A DNA stretch of 64,000 bases from Actinomycetes bacterium (GTDB lineage: Bacteria > Actinomycetota > Acidimicrobiia > Acidimicrobiales > JAMCPL01): contig JAKAWR010000001.1 of the NCBI GenBank assembly GCA_021816935.1, positions 124,001-188,000 on the forward strand, written 5' to 3'. The position numbers and the translations under genes were made by a program. Of the stretch, positions 27,028-36,085 are shown one piece after another. Every line of letters starts with the position of its first letter. The stretch's first letter is position 1. The notes under the pieces are model-generated. The model was not told the DNA's origin and searched no databases. It worked only from the letters and a program-made list of their open reading frames with translations.

Positions 27028-29394
27028 TCAGCCCGCGCCCTCGCCGATCGAGCGGATCCTTTCTGCCACCTGCCAGTACTCCCCCGTATCGGCGGTCAGA
27101 AGGACGCCCCCCATCTCGGCAGCCAACTGCGCCAGCGCCTCGGAGCGGCGCCTCTCACGACCCATGTCGAGCACGGCCACCGGTAAGTCGCGTACTCTGA
27201 CGGCCCGCGCTGCAGCCAGTGCTGCATCGAACGGCCCAGCGCCACCACCCGGCGTCCCCCCTGACGTCGCCCTACCGTCGCTTACCAGCACACCGATTGG
27301 GGAAAGGCCGCGGCTCGCCGCAACCTCCGCCACCTCGAGCATTTTCAGAATGCCGGCAGCAAGCGGGGTCCGGCCGCCGACGGATACATCCCCTAGGCGC
27401 GCTACGGCAACTTCGAGGCTTGCGGTCGGCTGCACAAGGACGGTCGCTTCGCCGCCTTTGAAGCTGACGACCGCGACCCGGTTCCGATTCTCGTAGGCGC
27501 TGTAGAGAAGCTGCTCAATCAGGGCTGTTGCCAGCTCGAACCGCCTCCGCGCTGCCATCGAACCGGAGGCGTCCACGGCAAAGACGATCAGGCTGGTGGC
27601 TGCGGCCTCACGCACCTTCAGCCGTAGGTCCTCGCGGCGAATACTCACGATGGGCGATACTTGCGCAACTGCCCTACCATTACCCGCAAGCGAGTCGGGG
27701 TTCGGCGCCAGGGGCCTGGGCGATTGCCGGGGCAGCAAACCGGACCGTAGGGCGGTGGCAGTTGCAGCCGCAAAGGCAGTCGCTGCCGGATCGATCGTTC
27801 CAAGGCGGGATACGCCCTTCTTTTCCGGCCGTACTGTCCGTACCGTCCGGCCGCCCGTTTGCCCTGCCCCATCCGCCCTCCCGGCGCTACCGGAGCTCAT
27901 CTTGCCTCTCCCTTGCACCGCTGCTCCCGGACCGCCGGTTCCCCAACCAGCGCCGGAGCTATGGAGCCCCGCGGCTATTGCATCCGCGAACACGGAAGCA
28001 TTTGCCACCGGCGTGGATTGGGCCGCCGCTCCATCCGTAACGGCAGTCTTTCTTTGCCGCTGACCGTCGCCGGCTCGGCGTTTCCCGCCACCACCTGTAC
28101 CCAGGCCACCATCCTCTGCGCGGCCACGCTCACAGGCGGCCTCAGTCGTTCTGCCACCTCCGTCTTTGCCCACCTGCGATCCCCGAGCACTGCTGGTGCC
28201 ATCCTCTGAGCTTCGAGCTGTACGGGCACCCTCCTGCGATCCCCCAATCGTGGAGGCACCCTCCTGCGATCCCCGTGCAGCGCGGCCTGCTTCAGTTGAT
28301 CCCCCGTTGCAGGCTGTACCCTCCTGCGATCCGTTAGTCCCGCCCTGTAACACCCCCCGCATCACGTCCCGACCTCCCAGCTCACCCCGCATCTCATTCC
28401 CACCCCCCCGCTCGGCCCGCCCCGCTCCCCTGCGAGCCGGCTCGCCCCTCCCCTCGTCGCTGCCAGCCGGCTCGCCCAATGCCCGTTCGAGAGCGCAGGC
28501 CAACTCGGCTCTCTCGATGTAACCACCTCGCAACGGGTCCCGCCGCCTCCGGTGCGTAAGCGCCATTCCCGCCACTCGCGCTACGTCCGCCGCAGCGGCC
28601 TCGGAGCGACCCTCGAAGCCGGCCAGAGCGGCGGCGGCCTTACAGCAGGTAATGTCTCCGCGTACGCCGGACAGCCCCAGTTCGAGGCAGAGCCGGCTGA
28701 TCCGCTCTACCAGGTCTCGAGGGACGGCAGCGACAGCGCTGGCCGAGATATGCCCAGCAAGCGCTGAGTCAGCCTCAGAGTACTGGGAAACAAAGCGCTT
28801 CGGATTGGCGTCGAAGTCCAGGCGCCGACGCACGATCTCAGCGCGCTCACGCGCATCAGACGGCCCCGCGACATCAACGAAGAGCCCAAAGCGATCGAGT
28901 AGCTGGGGGCGGAGCTCGCCCTCTTCGGGGTTCATGGTGCCGACAAGAACGAACCGCGCCGACACCTTGAGGGAAATGCCGTCACGCTCCACACTCACCT
29001 CGCCGCTAGCGGCAGCATCGAGCAGGAGGTCGACAAGATGGTCCGGCAACAGGTTGACTTCGTCCACGTAGAGCACGCCCGCGTCGGCCCGTGCGAGCAC
29101 CCCGGGCAAGTAACGCTTCTCGCCGGACTGGAGGAACGCCTCAACATCGATGCTCCCCGTGACCATCTCCTCCGTAGCTCCTATCGGGAACTCGACGAAC
29201 CTCGCGCTACCGAGAAGAGCGGCAAAGGAGCGAGCCAGAGTCGACTTCGCGGTCCCGCGCTCACCGTAGGCAAGTACTCCCCCGATCGACCGGTCGACTG
29301 CCGCCAGGACCAGGGCAAGCTTCAGGTCCTCATGGCCGGCGACAGCACTGAACGGAAAGCGATTACCGCTACTCACGCCCGGTCCTCCCCCCAC
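27028..29394 (-). CDS. ChlI-ChlD fusion: AAA+/VWA subunit of a metal chelatase
   Basis: A single 788-residue protein combines the AAA+ motor and the VWA adaptor of Mg/Co chelatases. The N-terminal AAA+ domain has Walker A AYGERGTAKSTLA (about residues 42-54) and Walker B VLYVDEVNLL. The C-terminal VWA domain has the MIDAS motif FAVDASGSMAARRR. Between them is a long linker (about residues 310-560) rich in Gly, Ala and Arg. The linker contains six tandem copies of a 10-residue unit with consensus RGSQEGAxxx. It overlaps the end of cobN by 22 bases, so it most likely serves as the CobS/CobT equivalent for cobalt insertion. No chlorophyll genes are present. Confidence 0.87.
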   Translation of the reverse strand: MGGGPGVSSGNRFPFSAVAGHEDLKLALVLAAVDRSIGGVLAYGERGTAKSTLARSFAALLGSARFVEFPIGATEEMVTGSIDVEAFLQSGEKRYLPGVLARADAGVLYVDEVNLLPDHLVDLLLDAAASGEVSVERDGISLKVSARFVLVGTMNPEEGELRPQLLDRFGLFVDVAGPSDARERAEIVRRRLDFDANPKRFVSQYSEADSALAGHISASAVAAVPRDLVERISRLCLELGLSGVRGDITCCKAAAALAGFEGRSEAAAADVARVAGMALTHRRRRDPLRGGYIERAELACALERALGEPAGSDEGRGEPARRGAGRAERGGGNEMRGELGGRDVMRGVLQGGTNGSQEGTACNGGSTEAGRAARGSQEGASTIGGSQEGARTARSSEDGTSSARGSQVGKDGGGRTTEAACERGRAEDGGLGTGGGGKRRAGDGQRQRKTAVTDGAAAQSTPVANASVFADAIAAGLHSSGAGWGTGGPGAAVQGRGKMSSGSAGRADGAGQTGGRTVRTVRPEKKGVSRLGTIDPAATAFAAATATALRSGLLPRQSPRPLAPNPDSLAGNGRAVAQVSPIVSIRREDLRLKVREAAATSLIVFAVDASGSMAARRRFELATALIEQLLYSAYENRNRVAVVSFKGGEATVLVQPTASLEVAVARLGDVSVGGRTPLAAGILKMLEVAEVAASRGLSPIGVLVSDGRATSGGTPGGGAGPFDAALAAARAVRVRDLPVAVLDMGRERRRSEALAQLAAEMGGVLLTADTGEYWQVAERIRSIGEGAG
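28165..28344. repeat. Six-copy 30-base tandem repeat in the chelatase fusion gene
   Basis: The core CTCCTGCGATCC recurs in a strict 30-base register, at 28231, 28261 and 28321. Near-copies are at 28171 (CACCTGCGATCC), 28201 and 28291. On the coding (-) strand it encodes 10-residue units of the type GGSQEGA plus three variable residues, in the linker between the AAA+ and VWA domains. Copy number may vary between strains. Confidence 0.85.
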
Positions 29395-32300
29395 CCCTCG
29401 AACTCTGCCTCAGCGTCCCGCAGTATCGAAAGGGCTGACGCGGACGGTCCCCACATCCCCCGGTCCACCGCCTCGTAGAGCCGCTCGACAATCGCCTGCA
29501 GTGCCCAGGGATTGTGGGCGAGGAGGAAGTCGCGGACCTCCGGGTCCCCGGCGTACGCCCTGGTGACTGCCTCGTACATCCAGTCCCTGCCGACCGACGC
29601 CGTCGCGTCGTAACCGAAGAGGTAATCCACCGTTGCACTCATCTCGAACCCGCCCTTGTACCCGTGACGCATCATGCCCGCGATCCATTTGGGGTTGACT
29701 ACCCGCGACCTGATCACCCGTGCCGCTTCCTCGTCAAGGCTGCGCACGCGCACCCGCTCAGGGTTGGACGAATCGCCGAAGTAGGACCGCGGCGCCTGCC
29801 CCACGGTCTCACCGCCCGCAAGTCCCGCGGCCCTCCCGGCAGCAAGCCCGGCCGCAGCGATTAGGCCGCCGTGATCCTGGAAGTAGTCGTCAGAGTCAAA
29901 AATATCGTGCTCCCTGTTGTCCTGGTTCTTCAGCGCCACATCTATCGCAGCGAAGCGGCGCTCGGCCGAATCTTCGGCCGTCTGCCCATCATGGCCCCCG
30001 CCGTAAGCATACGAGCTACGGGCAAGGTACACCATTGCCAGGTCGGCCTGGCCCTCCCACTTGCCAGTCTCCATGAGCTCCAGCACCCCGCATCCATAGC
30101 TCCCCGGCTTCGGCCCGAAAACCCTGGCGTCAGCCGTACCCGACGCCCTGACCGGGTTCATTGCCTCCGGTTCACGAGCTCCGGCAGCGAGGCTTACTGC
30201 CTGGTCAAAGAGTTCGATCACGTTGAAGAACGCGTCCCGGAAGAGCCCCGACACCCGGAGTACGACGTCGATGCGAGGCCTCCCGAGCTCGGCCGTTGAA
30301 ACCAGCTCGAGCGACGTGACGCGTCCGGACTGCAGGTCCCACACCGGTTTCACCCCAAGGAGCGCCAGCGCTTCGGCGATGTCGTCGCCCGTGGTGCGCA
30401 TCGTCGCCGTTCCCCAGACGACGATCCCGACGCTCCTCGGATAACGACCTTCCTCAGCAAGGTAACGCTCGGCAAGCCCGTCGGCTAGCCGCTTACCGGT
30501 CTCCCAGGCGAAGGGAGACGGTATGGCCCGCGGGTCCGCCGAATAGAAGTTCCTCCCCGTGGGAAGCACGTTGGCCATGCCGCGGCTCGGTGCCCCTGCC
30601 GGTCCGGGGGCTACGTTCCTCCCGGCGAGGGCCCTGAGGATGGATCCGATCTCGCCTACCGTGGCGCGCAGGCGCCCGGAAAGGTCGGCTGCCACCCACT
30701 GAAGCACACTCTCCAGCCCGGCCGCCTCCCGCCCCGTGCAGCCCAGCCCACTGACGATCTCGCCGACGGCCGCTGGATCAAAACCACGATCGCGTAGCTC
30801 AACGATGAGCCGCGCCTCCTCCTCTTCGATGCGTTCCCGGTCACTCCCCTCCGGCTCGAGGTGCATCGCCCGACCAACGGCCCCTCTCAACGACGGTACG
30901 TCGCCATGAGCCAGCCGGGTCATTGCCTTGAGCATTTCGATCTCCGCGTCACCTTGGGGAGCTTCTCCAAGCACATGGAGCCCGCCCCTGATGACGGAGT
31001 CCTTCAGTTCGCAGATATAGCCGTCCACCCCCGAAAGGAGGCCGTCCAGGGCGTCCTGCGACGAGTCCTGCCAGCCGGACTCACGCCATATTGCCCCGCC
31101 AGCGCTCTCAGCGAGGTCCTCGTGCAGCCTCTCGGCAATTATGAGGTCGACAATGCTCCGGCGTACAGCTGGCAGCTTTCCGGGGTCGAGGGCTGCCGCG
31201 CGAGTATGCTCATCGAGAAGCGACTCCAAGCGGGCGATCGCACCGTAGCTCTCCGCCGTCGTCAGGGGCGGCACAAGGTGGTCGACGATTACTGCGTGGC
31301 TTCGCCGCTTTGCCTGGATACCCTCGCCGGGATCGTTCACGATGAAGGGGTATACGAGCGGCACCGAGCCCAGCACACCATCGGGGGCGCACGAAGCCGA
31401 CAGGCCCACGCCCTTGCCGGGCAACCACTCGAGCGTTCCGTGTTTACCGAGGTGCACGATCGCGTCGGCACCCCACACCTCGTCCAGCCACCTGTAGAAA
31501 GCAACGTACTCGTGGGTGGGCGGCAGGTCCGGCGAATGGTATATCGCGACCGGATCACCTCCGGTCCCTCTCGGAGGCTGCACCGCGACGAGCACATTGC
31601 CGAGGTCGAGGCCAGTGAAGCGAAACGCACCCTCTGCCGTGGGCCGCAGCCAAGCCTCCTCCATACGCTGGCGTAGGCCACTGTCAAGCCGCTCGTACGC
31701 CGCGAAGTAGCCGGCCGCGTCCATAACGAGCCCGGAAGCCCTCTGGCCGGACCCGTTGTCCGGCGCCAGCTCACGCTCCGGATCTACTATGCCGCCAGCG
31801 GCTACACTTCCCGCGCCGTACCGCCCACCACCGGATCCCGGCTCGACCTCGCCCGCAGCCGGCCCGGACAGCTCCCGGTATTCGCCGTAGGTCAGGCCAT
31901 CTGCCAGCGCATGCATCAACGCGTCCCCATTCTCTGGCAGACCATCCACGCGGTAGCCAGCGTCTCTCATCGCCCGGAGCAGTTTCACGCAGGAAGCAGG
32001 GGTATCCAGGCCGACGGCGTTCCCGAGGCGGCTCCGCTTCGTGGGATAGGCCGAGAGCACGATCGCCACCCGCTTGTCGCGCGATGCGATATGTCGCAGC
32101 CCTGCGGTACGGGCTGCTATCTGCGCGACCCGGGCCGTGCGGGATGGATCGGTCCGGTATGCGGTAAGTGTGGCGCCTACCAGACCGTCCTCGTCGATCA
32201 CCTCTTTGAACGAGAAGGGTACCGTCACGATCCGCCCGTCGACCTCGGGCATGGCTACGGACATGGCTACGTCGATAGGCGGCAACCCAAGGGGCGAATC

Positions 32301-33416
32301 CCGCCAGGTCGATGACGGGGCTGTCGAGCAGATCGCCTGCAACACCGGGACTTCGAGAGCGGCCAGCGGGTACCCGTCGAACGATCCGCTCTCGGCGTCG
32401 TAGGCGCCACCAGCCATCGTCGTTGTAATGACGCCGTCCACGCCTGCCTCGGCAAGGAGCTTCGCCACCGGGTGGCCATCTCCCTCGCCCCCGCCCGCAG
32501 TCCGCCGGAGCGAGTACGTATACACCGGAATCGCTTCGCAACCCTCATCTTCAAGGGCTCGGCAGAGATCAGCTGCGAACGCTACATTGCCCGCGATGAC
32601 CTGCGCCCGGTACAGGACCACGCCTATACGCGGCCGGGCGGCGCGATCTTCGGTCCGGCCTCGTCTGCTTGTTGGCCCGTTTCCGCTCTGGCCATCTCGC
32701 GCAACCGGCCTGCCTCCGCGGCCGACGGCTGCGCCGTCTTCCCCGCTTGGTCGGCCGCTTCTCGGCTTTCCCCCCGCCCGCACCCCGTTGCCGCGACCGC
32801 CTGCTTCGATGCTCCCGGTCGTAACCGCTATCTGGCAGAGGTTGAGTCGGCCCACAGCAGGCAGGTCATCTGCGGGGGCCACTTCAGTAGGTCTGGCTGC
32901 AACCAGCGATGCACAGAGCTGCAGCATCCGACCAAGGTTCTTGGCCCCGCCGCCTACCAAGTACGGCCAGAGCGCGTCGAGCCACTCTCCCGGCACTGTC
33001 GAGAGCGCCGCGGTCTCTGCGTCGAACCAAGCCTCTCCCCCGAACGCGAACAGCGCAACGCCCGCGGTCGCGCAGGCGTTGCGCACCTCCTCCATTCCGC
33101 CGGGCCACGACCTGGCACCGCCCAGGAGGCGCACTATCACAGCGCCGGCACCAGGAAGCTCGGCCAAGATGGCATCCTCCCGCTCGGGCGAGAAACCTCG
33201 GACCAGGACTGCTTCCGCATCCCTGACACGATTCGAGCCGGAAATCAGAAGCGAATCAGCTCCCAACTCCCCAACCCGCTCCCGCGATGATGGCCCATCG
33301 CAATTCCCTGAGGATCGTTCCACTGTGCTGGACCGGGAGCCCGCAACGAGCGTCTCCGCAGCGACGCGCAGTGCCAGCAGTTCCGTGTCGGCGTTCGATA
33401 CGAAGACGACCTTCAC
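29373..33416 (-). CDS. cobN: Cobaltochelatase large subunit CobN
   Basis: This 1347-residue catalytic subunit inserts cobalt into hydrogenobyrinic acid a,c-diamide, driven by the AAA+/VWA partner. Family landmarks are the N-terminal KVVFVSNADTELL, SAYPTKRSRLGNAVGLDTPAS, DAIVHLGKHGTLEWLPGK, PFIVNDPGEGIQAKRRSHAVIVDHL, LPTGRNFYSADPRAIPS, GIVVWGTATMRTTGDDIAE, RIDVVLRVSGLFRDAFFN and GMMRHGYKGGFEMSATVDYLFGYDAT (each given only in part). An Arg/Gly-rich insertion at about residues 205-265 is not part of the family. It lies between the cobC-cobQ fusion and the chelatase motor subunit and overlaps both by a few bases. Confidence 0.94.
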   Translation of the reverse strand: MKVVFVSNADTELLALRVAAETLVAGSRSSTVERSSGNCDGPSSRERVGELGADSLLISGSNRVRDAEAVLVRGFSPEREDAILAELPGAGAVIVRLLGGARSWPGGMEEVRNACATAGVALFAFGGEAWFDAETAALSTVPGEWLDALWPYLVGGGAKNLGRMLQLCASLVAARPTEVAPADDLPAVGRLNLCQIAVTTGSIEAGGRGNGVRAGGKPRSGRPSGEDGAAVGRGGRPVARDGQSGNGPTSRRGRTEDRAARPRIGVVLYRAQVIAGNVAFAADLCRALEDEGCEAIPVYTYSLRRTAGGGEGDGHPVAKLLAEAGVDGVITTTMAGGAYDAESGSFDGYPLAALEVPVLQAICSTAPSSTWRDSPLGLPPIDVAMSVAMPEVDGRIVTVPFSFKEVIDEDGLVGATLTAYRTDPSRTARVAQIAARTAGLRHIASRDKRVAIVLSAYPTKRSRLGNAVGLDTPASCVKLLRAMRDAGYRVDGLPENGDALMHALADGLTYGEYRELSGPAAGEVEPGSGGGRYGAGSVAAGGIVDPERELAPDNGSGQRASGLVMDAAGYFAAYERLDSGLRQRMEEAWLRPTAEGAFRFTGLDLGNVLVAVQPPRGTGGDPVAIYHSPDLPPTHEYVAFYRWLDEVWGADAIVHLGKHGTLEWLPGKGVGLSASCAPDGVLGSVPLVYPFIVNDPGEGIQAKRRSHAVIVDHLVPPLTTAESYGAIARLESLLDEHTRAAALDPGKLPAVRRSIVDLIIAERLHEDLAESAGGAIWRESGWQDSSQDALDGLLSGVDGYICELKDSVIRGGLHVLGEAPQGDAEIEMLKAMTRLAHGDVPSLRGAVGRAMHLEPEGSDRERIEEEEARLIVELRDRGFDPAAVGEIVSGLGCTGREAAGLESVLQWVAADLSGRLRATVGEIGSILRALAGRNVAPGPAGAPSRGMANVLPTGRNFYSADPRAIPSPFAWETGKRLADGLAERYLAEEGRYPRSVGIVVWGTATMRTTGDDIAEALALLGVKPVWDLQSGRVTSLELVSTAELGRPRIDVVLRVSGLFRDAFFNVIELFDQAVSLAAGAREPEAMNPVRASGTADARVFGPKPGSYGCGVLELMETGKWEGQADLAMVYLARSSYAYGGGHDGQTAEDSAERRFAAIDVALKNQDNREHDIFDSDDYFQDHGGLIAAAGLAAGRAAGLAGGETVGQAPRSYFGDSSNPERVRVRSLDEEAARVIRSRVVNPKWIAGMMRHGYKGGFEMSATVDYLFGYDATASVGRDWMYEAVTRAYAGDPEVRDFLLAHNPWALQAIVERLYEAVDRGMWGPSASALSILRDAEAEFEGWGEDRA

Positions 33417-36085
33417 CGACCCACCAGTGCGAAGATCGCATCGACGTCGAGGTGGCTGGCGATCGCCTCGGCCATCCGGTCGAGACGTTGTTCACGGAGT
33501 AGCGTCGCATCGGCCCCCGATGCCCGCCAGGTCTTGCCACGCCGGACCGCGACCAGTCCGAGGAAATTACTTCGCATCTCCGTCTGCTCGAAAAGCCCGT
33601 GTATGGACGTCCCGAACAGCCCTGCCCTTTCGTCGATCCAGCCTTCCGGCTCGGCAGGGTTGTGGAGGTTGAACCAACAGCCGCTCCCGGCCTGTCCGGA
33701 TCCGGCCCTGCCCTCGGACTCGGACTCGGACTCGGGAGTGATCCTACCGTGATGTATCTCGTAGCCGGATACGGCCGTGGTACCGGACCCACTTCGCCAG
33801 GTCCCGTCGACTCTCCGGGTGATCTTCTGCGGGTCCATCACGGTATTGACCGGTAGTAGCGCCATTCCCTCCTCAGTGCCCACCTTCGCCTCCACCTCAT
33901 CCACGATCGATCTGCCCATCATCTGATAGCCGGCGCAGATGCCCAGCACGGCGGGCCCGCCGGCTTCGTCGCGTGCACGTGCGTCCGTAATGGCGTCCCC
34001 TATGCCAGCAGCCCGGAACCACCGCAGATCCGCGACCGTCGCCCTGCTTCCCGGGATGATAACGAGATCGGGATCCCCGACTTCCCGGCCGTCTGCGATC
34101 CAGCGAAGCCGGACAGAGCTCTCCAGATGAAGGGGGTCAACATCCGTACCGTTCGCCAGATGAGGCAGGTCGACCACCGCGACGTCAAGAGGCACGCTGC
34201 CGTTGAGAGGCTGCGGAGCCTTGACCGTGCGCAGCCGGGCCAGGGAGTCCTCGGCATCGAATGCCATCCCGTCGATGAATGGCAGCACCCCGAACGCGCC
34301 CAATCCCGTGCTCCGTGCAAGCGCCTGCAATCCATTCTCCAGCAGCCCGGCGTCACCCCTCATCTTGTTGACGATGAATCCTTTCAGCAGCCCGCGAAGC
34401 CCAGGGGGCAGGAGGTCAACCGTGCCCTGAATCGCGGCGAAAACCCCGCCTCGCTCGATATCAGCGACCAGCAGCGCCGGTGCTCCCACCTCCCGGGCAA
34501 GCGGCAGGTTGACGACGTCACGATCGAGGAGGTTGATCTCGGCCGGGCTGCCCGCCCCCTCGCACACGACAACATCGTTATCCGTCAGGAGCCTCTCGAG
34601 CGCGCTGCGGGCGATCTCTATCATCTCGCTCGCGCGTCCCGCATAGGCGTTGTAGTCGATGAAGCCCGTATCCTGACCCAGCACGACGAGCTGGCTCATC
34701 CGCCCATCCATGGGCTTCAAGAGGAGCGGATTCATGTCCACTGACGGCTCGAGGCCGCAGGCGACCGCCTGGAGGGCCTGGGAACGTGCGATCTCCCCTC
34801 CGCTGGTGGTGACGTAGGACTCTAGAGACATGTTCTGCGCCTTGAATGGAGCGACCTTGCAGCCCTGTGCTGCAAGCAGGCGGCAGAGCCCGGCCGTAAC
34901 CAGGCTCTTGCCCGCGTTCGAACCTGTACCGACGACAAAGAGCGCACGGCCGTTGCCCGTCCGCCCAACCCGCCGGCCGGTGGTGAGTAACGGTCGGGAG
35001 CTGCCCGCCGCGGGGTCCACTCGCTGGACAGCGGTCATGAGCCGATCGAGCCCTTCTGCCGCTACCACCGCCAACCTGTAGATTCCCGGCATCCCGAAGC
35101 CAGCGCAGCTCCGCACCAGGATCCCGCTGCGGGCAAGGATCTCCCGCAGGTCCCCGGCCTCTTTCGTCCAGTCGACCAGCACCCAGGGAGCGTCCCTCGC
35201 AATCACGGTCAGCCCCGCGGCCTCGAGAGCGCCTGCCATCTCTTCACGGGCCGCGACGATCGCCGCCGACCAGGAAGGCAGGTCGCACTGTTCCAGCATT
35301 GCGGGAAGGATCGCCGCGACGAGCCCGTTGACGGACCAGGCCGGCATCCGGCGCCGGATTGCATCGGCGATCCCCGGGTCGGGCGCGACCACATAGCCGG
35401 CGCGGAGCCCCGGGCACGCAAGAAGTTTGGTCAGCGAGCCGACGACGAACGTGTCGCGGTCACCCGCGCCGCGAGACCACTGCCCGGTCGCCATCTGGTA
35501 GAAAGCTTCGTCCCACACGTCAGCGTGGTCGCCCCGAGCCGCAAGCGCACCGAGTGGGTTGTTCGGGTTGGATCGGAAGAGGGGACCCTCCGGGTCGATG
35601 ACGGGTAGGTAGCGCTTGTACAGAGAGAACTCAGGTTCATTGACCCAGCCTCTTCCGAGATGTGAGGCGACGAGTGCTATAGCCTGGGCCCCGCCTGCAG
35701 TCAGCACGAGCCGATCAGCATCGAAGCCGGCCGTCCGGGAAAGGGCCTCTGCTGCCCGGGAGTCGTCAGGGTAGTGCGACAAGACCCCACCCCTGAGCGC
35801 CTCTGCTGCAAGCTGGGAGACATCGGGGGCGAACGGGTTCATGCTTGCCGACAGGTCGAGTATTGACAAGGGATCCATATCCAGGGAGGTCGCCACCGAC
35901 CAGATGTCGCCGCCGTGATCTCCCGGGGGCGGGATGGCCGTTTCCGGCAGTGCCACCCGGTAGCACGTCGCACAAGGCTCCACCTCCCCACCGGCGCTGG
36001 ACTCGATGGCCCCGATCGACCCTACGGACTTCACCGGCTCCATAGATCCGACCAACTCCACGGACTCCGCCGAATAAGGTGTCAC
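33413..36085 (-). CDS. cobQ: CobC-CobQ fusion: L-threonine-O-3-phosphate decarboxylase-like / cobyric acid synthase
   Basis: Two enzymes of late cobalamin assembly lie in one 890-residue frame. The N-terminal half (about residues 40-400) is a class I PLP aminotransferase-fold protein of the CobC/CobD type: LDLSASMNPFAPD, SHYPDDSRAAEAL, the internal-aldimine lysine in VGSLTKLLACPGLRAGY. It would make the aminopropanol arm. The C-terminal half is CobQ: P-loop FVVGTGSNAGKS, KAQNMSLESYVT, and a glutaminase domain with the Cys in VLGICAGYQMMGR. The C-terminal domain carries a Ser-Glu repeat insertion. The GTG at 36085 overlaps the cobD stop (GTGA); ATG 36043 is an alternative. No stop separates the halves. 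Confidence 0.88.
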   Translation of the reverse strand: MTPYSAESVELVGSMEPVKSVGSIGAIESSAGGEVEPCATCYRVALPETAIPPPGDHGGDIWSVATSLDMDPLSILDLSASMNPFAPDVSQLAAEALRGGVLSHYPDDSRAAEALSRTAGFDADRLVLTAGGAQAIALVASHLGRGWVNEPEFSLYKRYLPVIDPEGPLFRSNPNNPLGALAARGDHADVWDEAFYQMATGQWSRGAGDRDTFVVGSLTKLLACPGLRAGYVVAPDPGIADAIRRRMPAWSVNGLVAAILPAMLEQCDLPSWSAAIVAAREEMAGALEAAGLTVIARDAPWVLVDWTKEAGDLREILARSGILVRSCAGFGMPGIYRLAVVAAEGLDRLMTAVQRVDPAAGSSRPLLTTGRRVGRTGNGRALFVVGTGSNAGKSLVTAGLCRLLAAQGCKVAPFKAQNMSLESYVTTSGGEIARSQALQAVACGLEPSVDMNPLLLKPMDGRMSQLVVLGQDTGFIDYNAYAGRASEMIEIARSALERLLTDNDVVVCEGAGSPAEINLLDRDVVNLPLAREVGAPALLVADIERGGVFAAIQGTVDLLPPGLRGLLKGFIVNKMRGDAGLLENGLQALARSTGLGAFGVLPFIDGMAFDAEDSLARLRTVKAPQPLNGSVPLDVAVVDLPHLANGTDVDPLHLESSVRLRWIADGREVGDPDLVIIPGSRATVADLRWFRAAGIGDAITDARARDEAGGPAVLGICAGYQMMGRSIVDEVEAKVGTEEGMALLPVNTVMDPQKITRRVDGTWRSGSGTTAVSGYEIHHGRITPESESESEGRAGSGQAGSGCWFNLHNPAEPEGWIDERAGLFGTSIHGLFEQTEMRSNFLGLVAVRRGKTWRASGADATLLREQRLDRMAEAIASHLDVDAIFALVGR
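33714..33735. repeat. Hexanucleotide repeat in cobQ
   Basis: TCGGAC is repeated three times and followed by a partial copy. It encodes alternating Glu-Ser residues (PESESESEG) within a surface loop of the CobQ glutaminase domain. The repeat length is a multiple of three, so copy changes would keep the frame. Confidence 0.7.

Noticed and set aside
27028-33416. Magnesium chelatase for (bacterio)chlorophyll
   Set aside because: The large subunit is flanked by cobalamin genes and no pigment gene is present, so cobalt insertion is the better reading.
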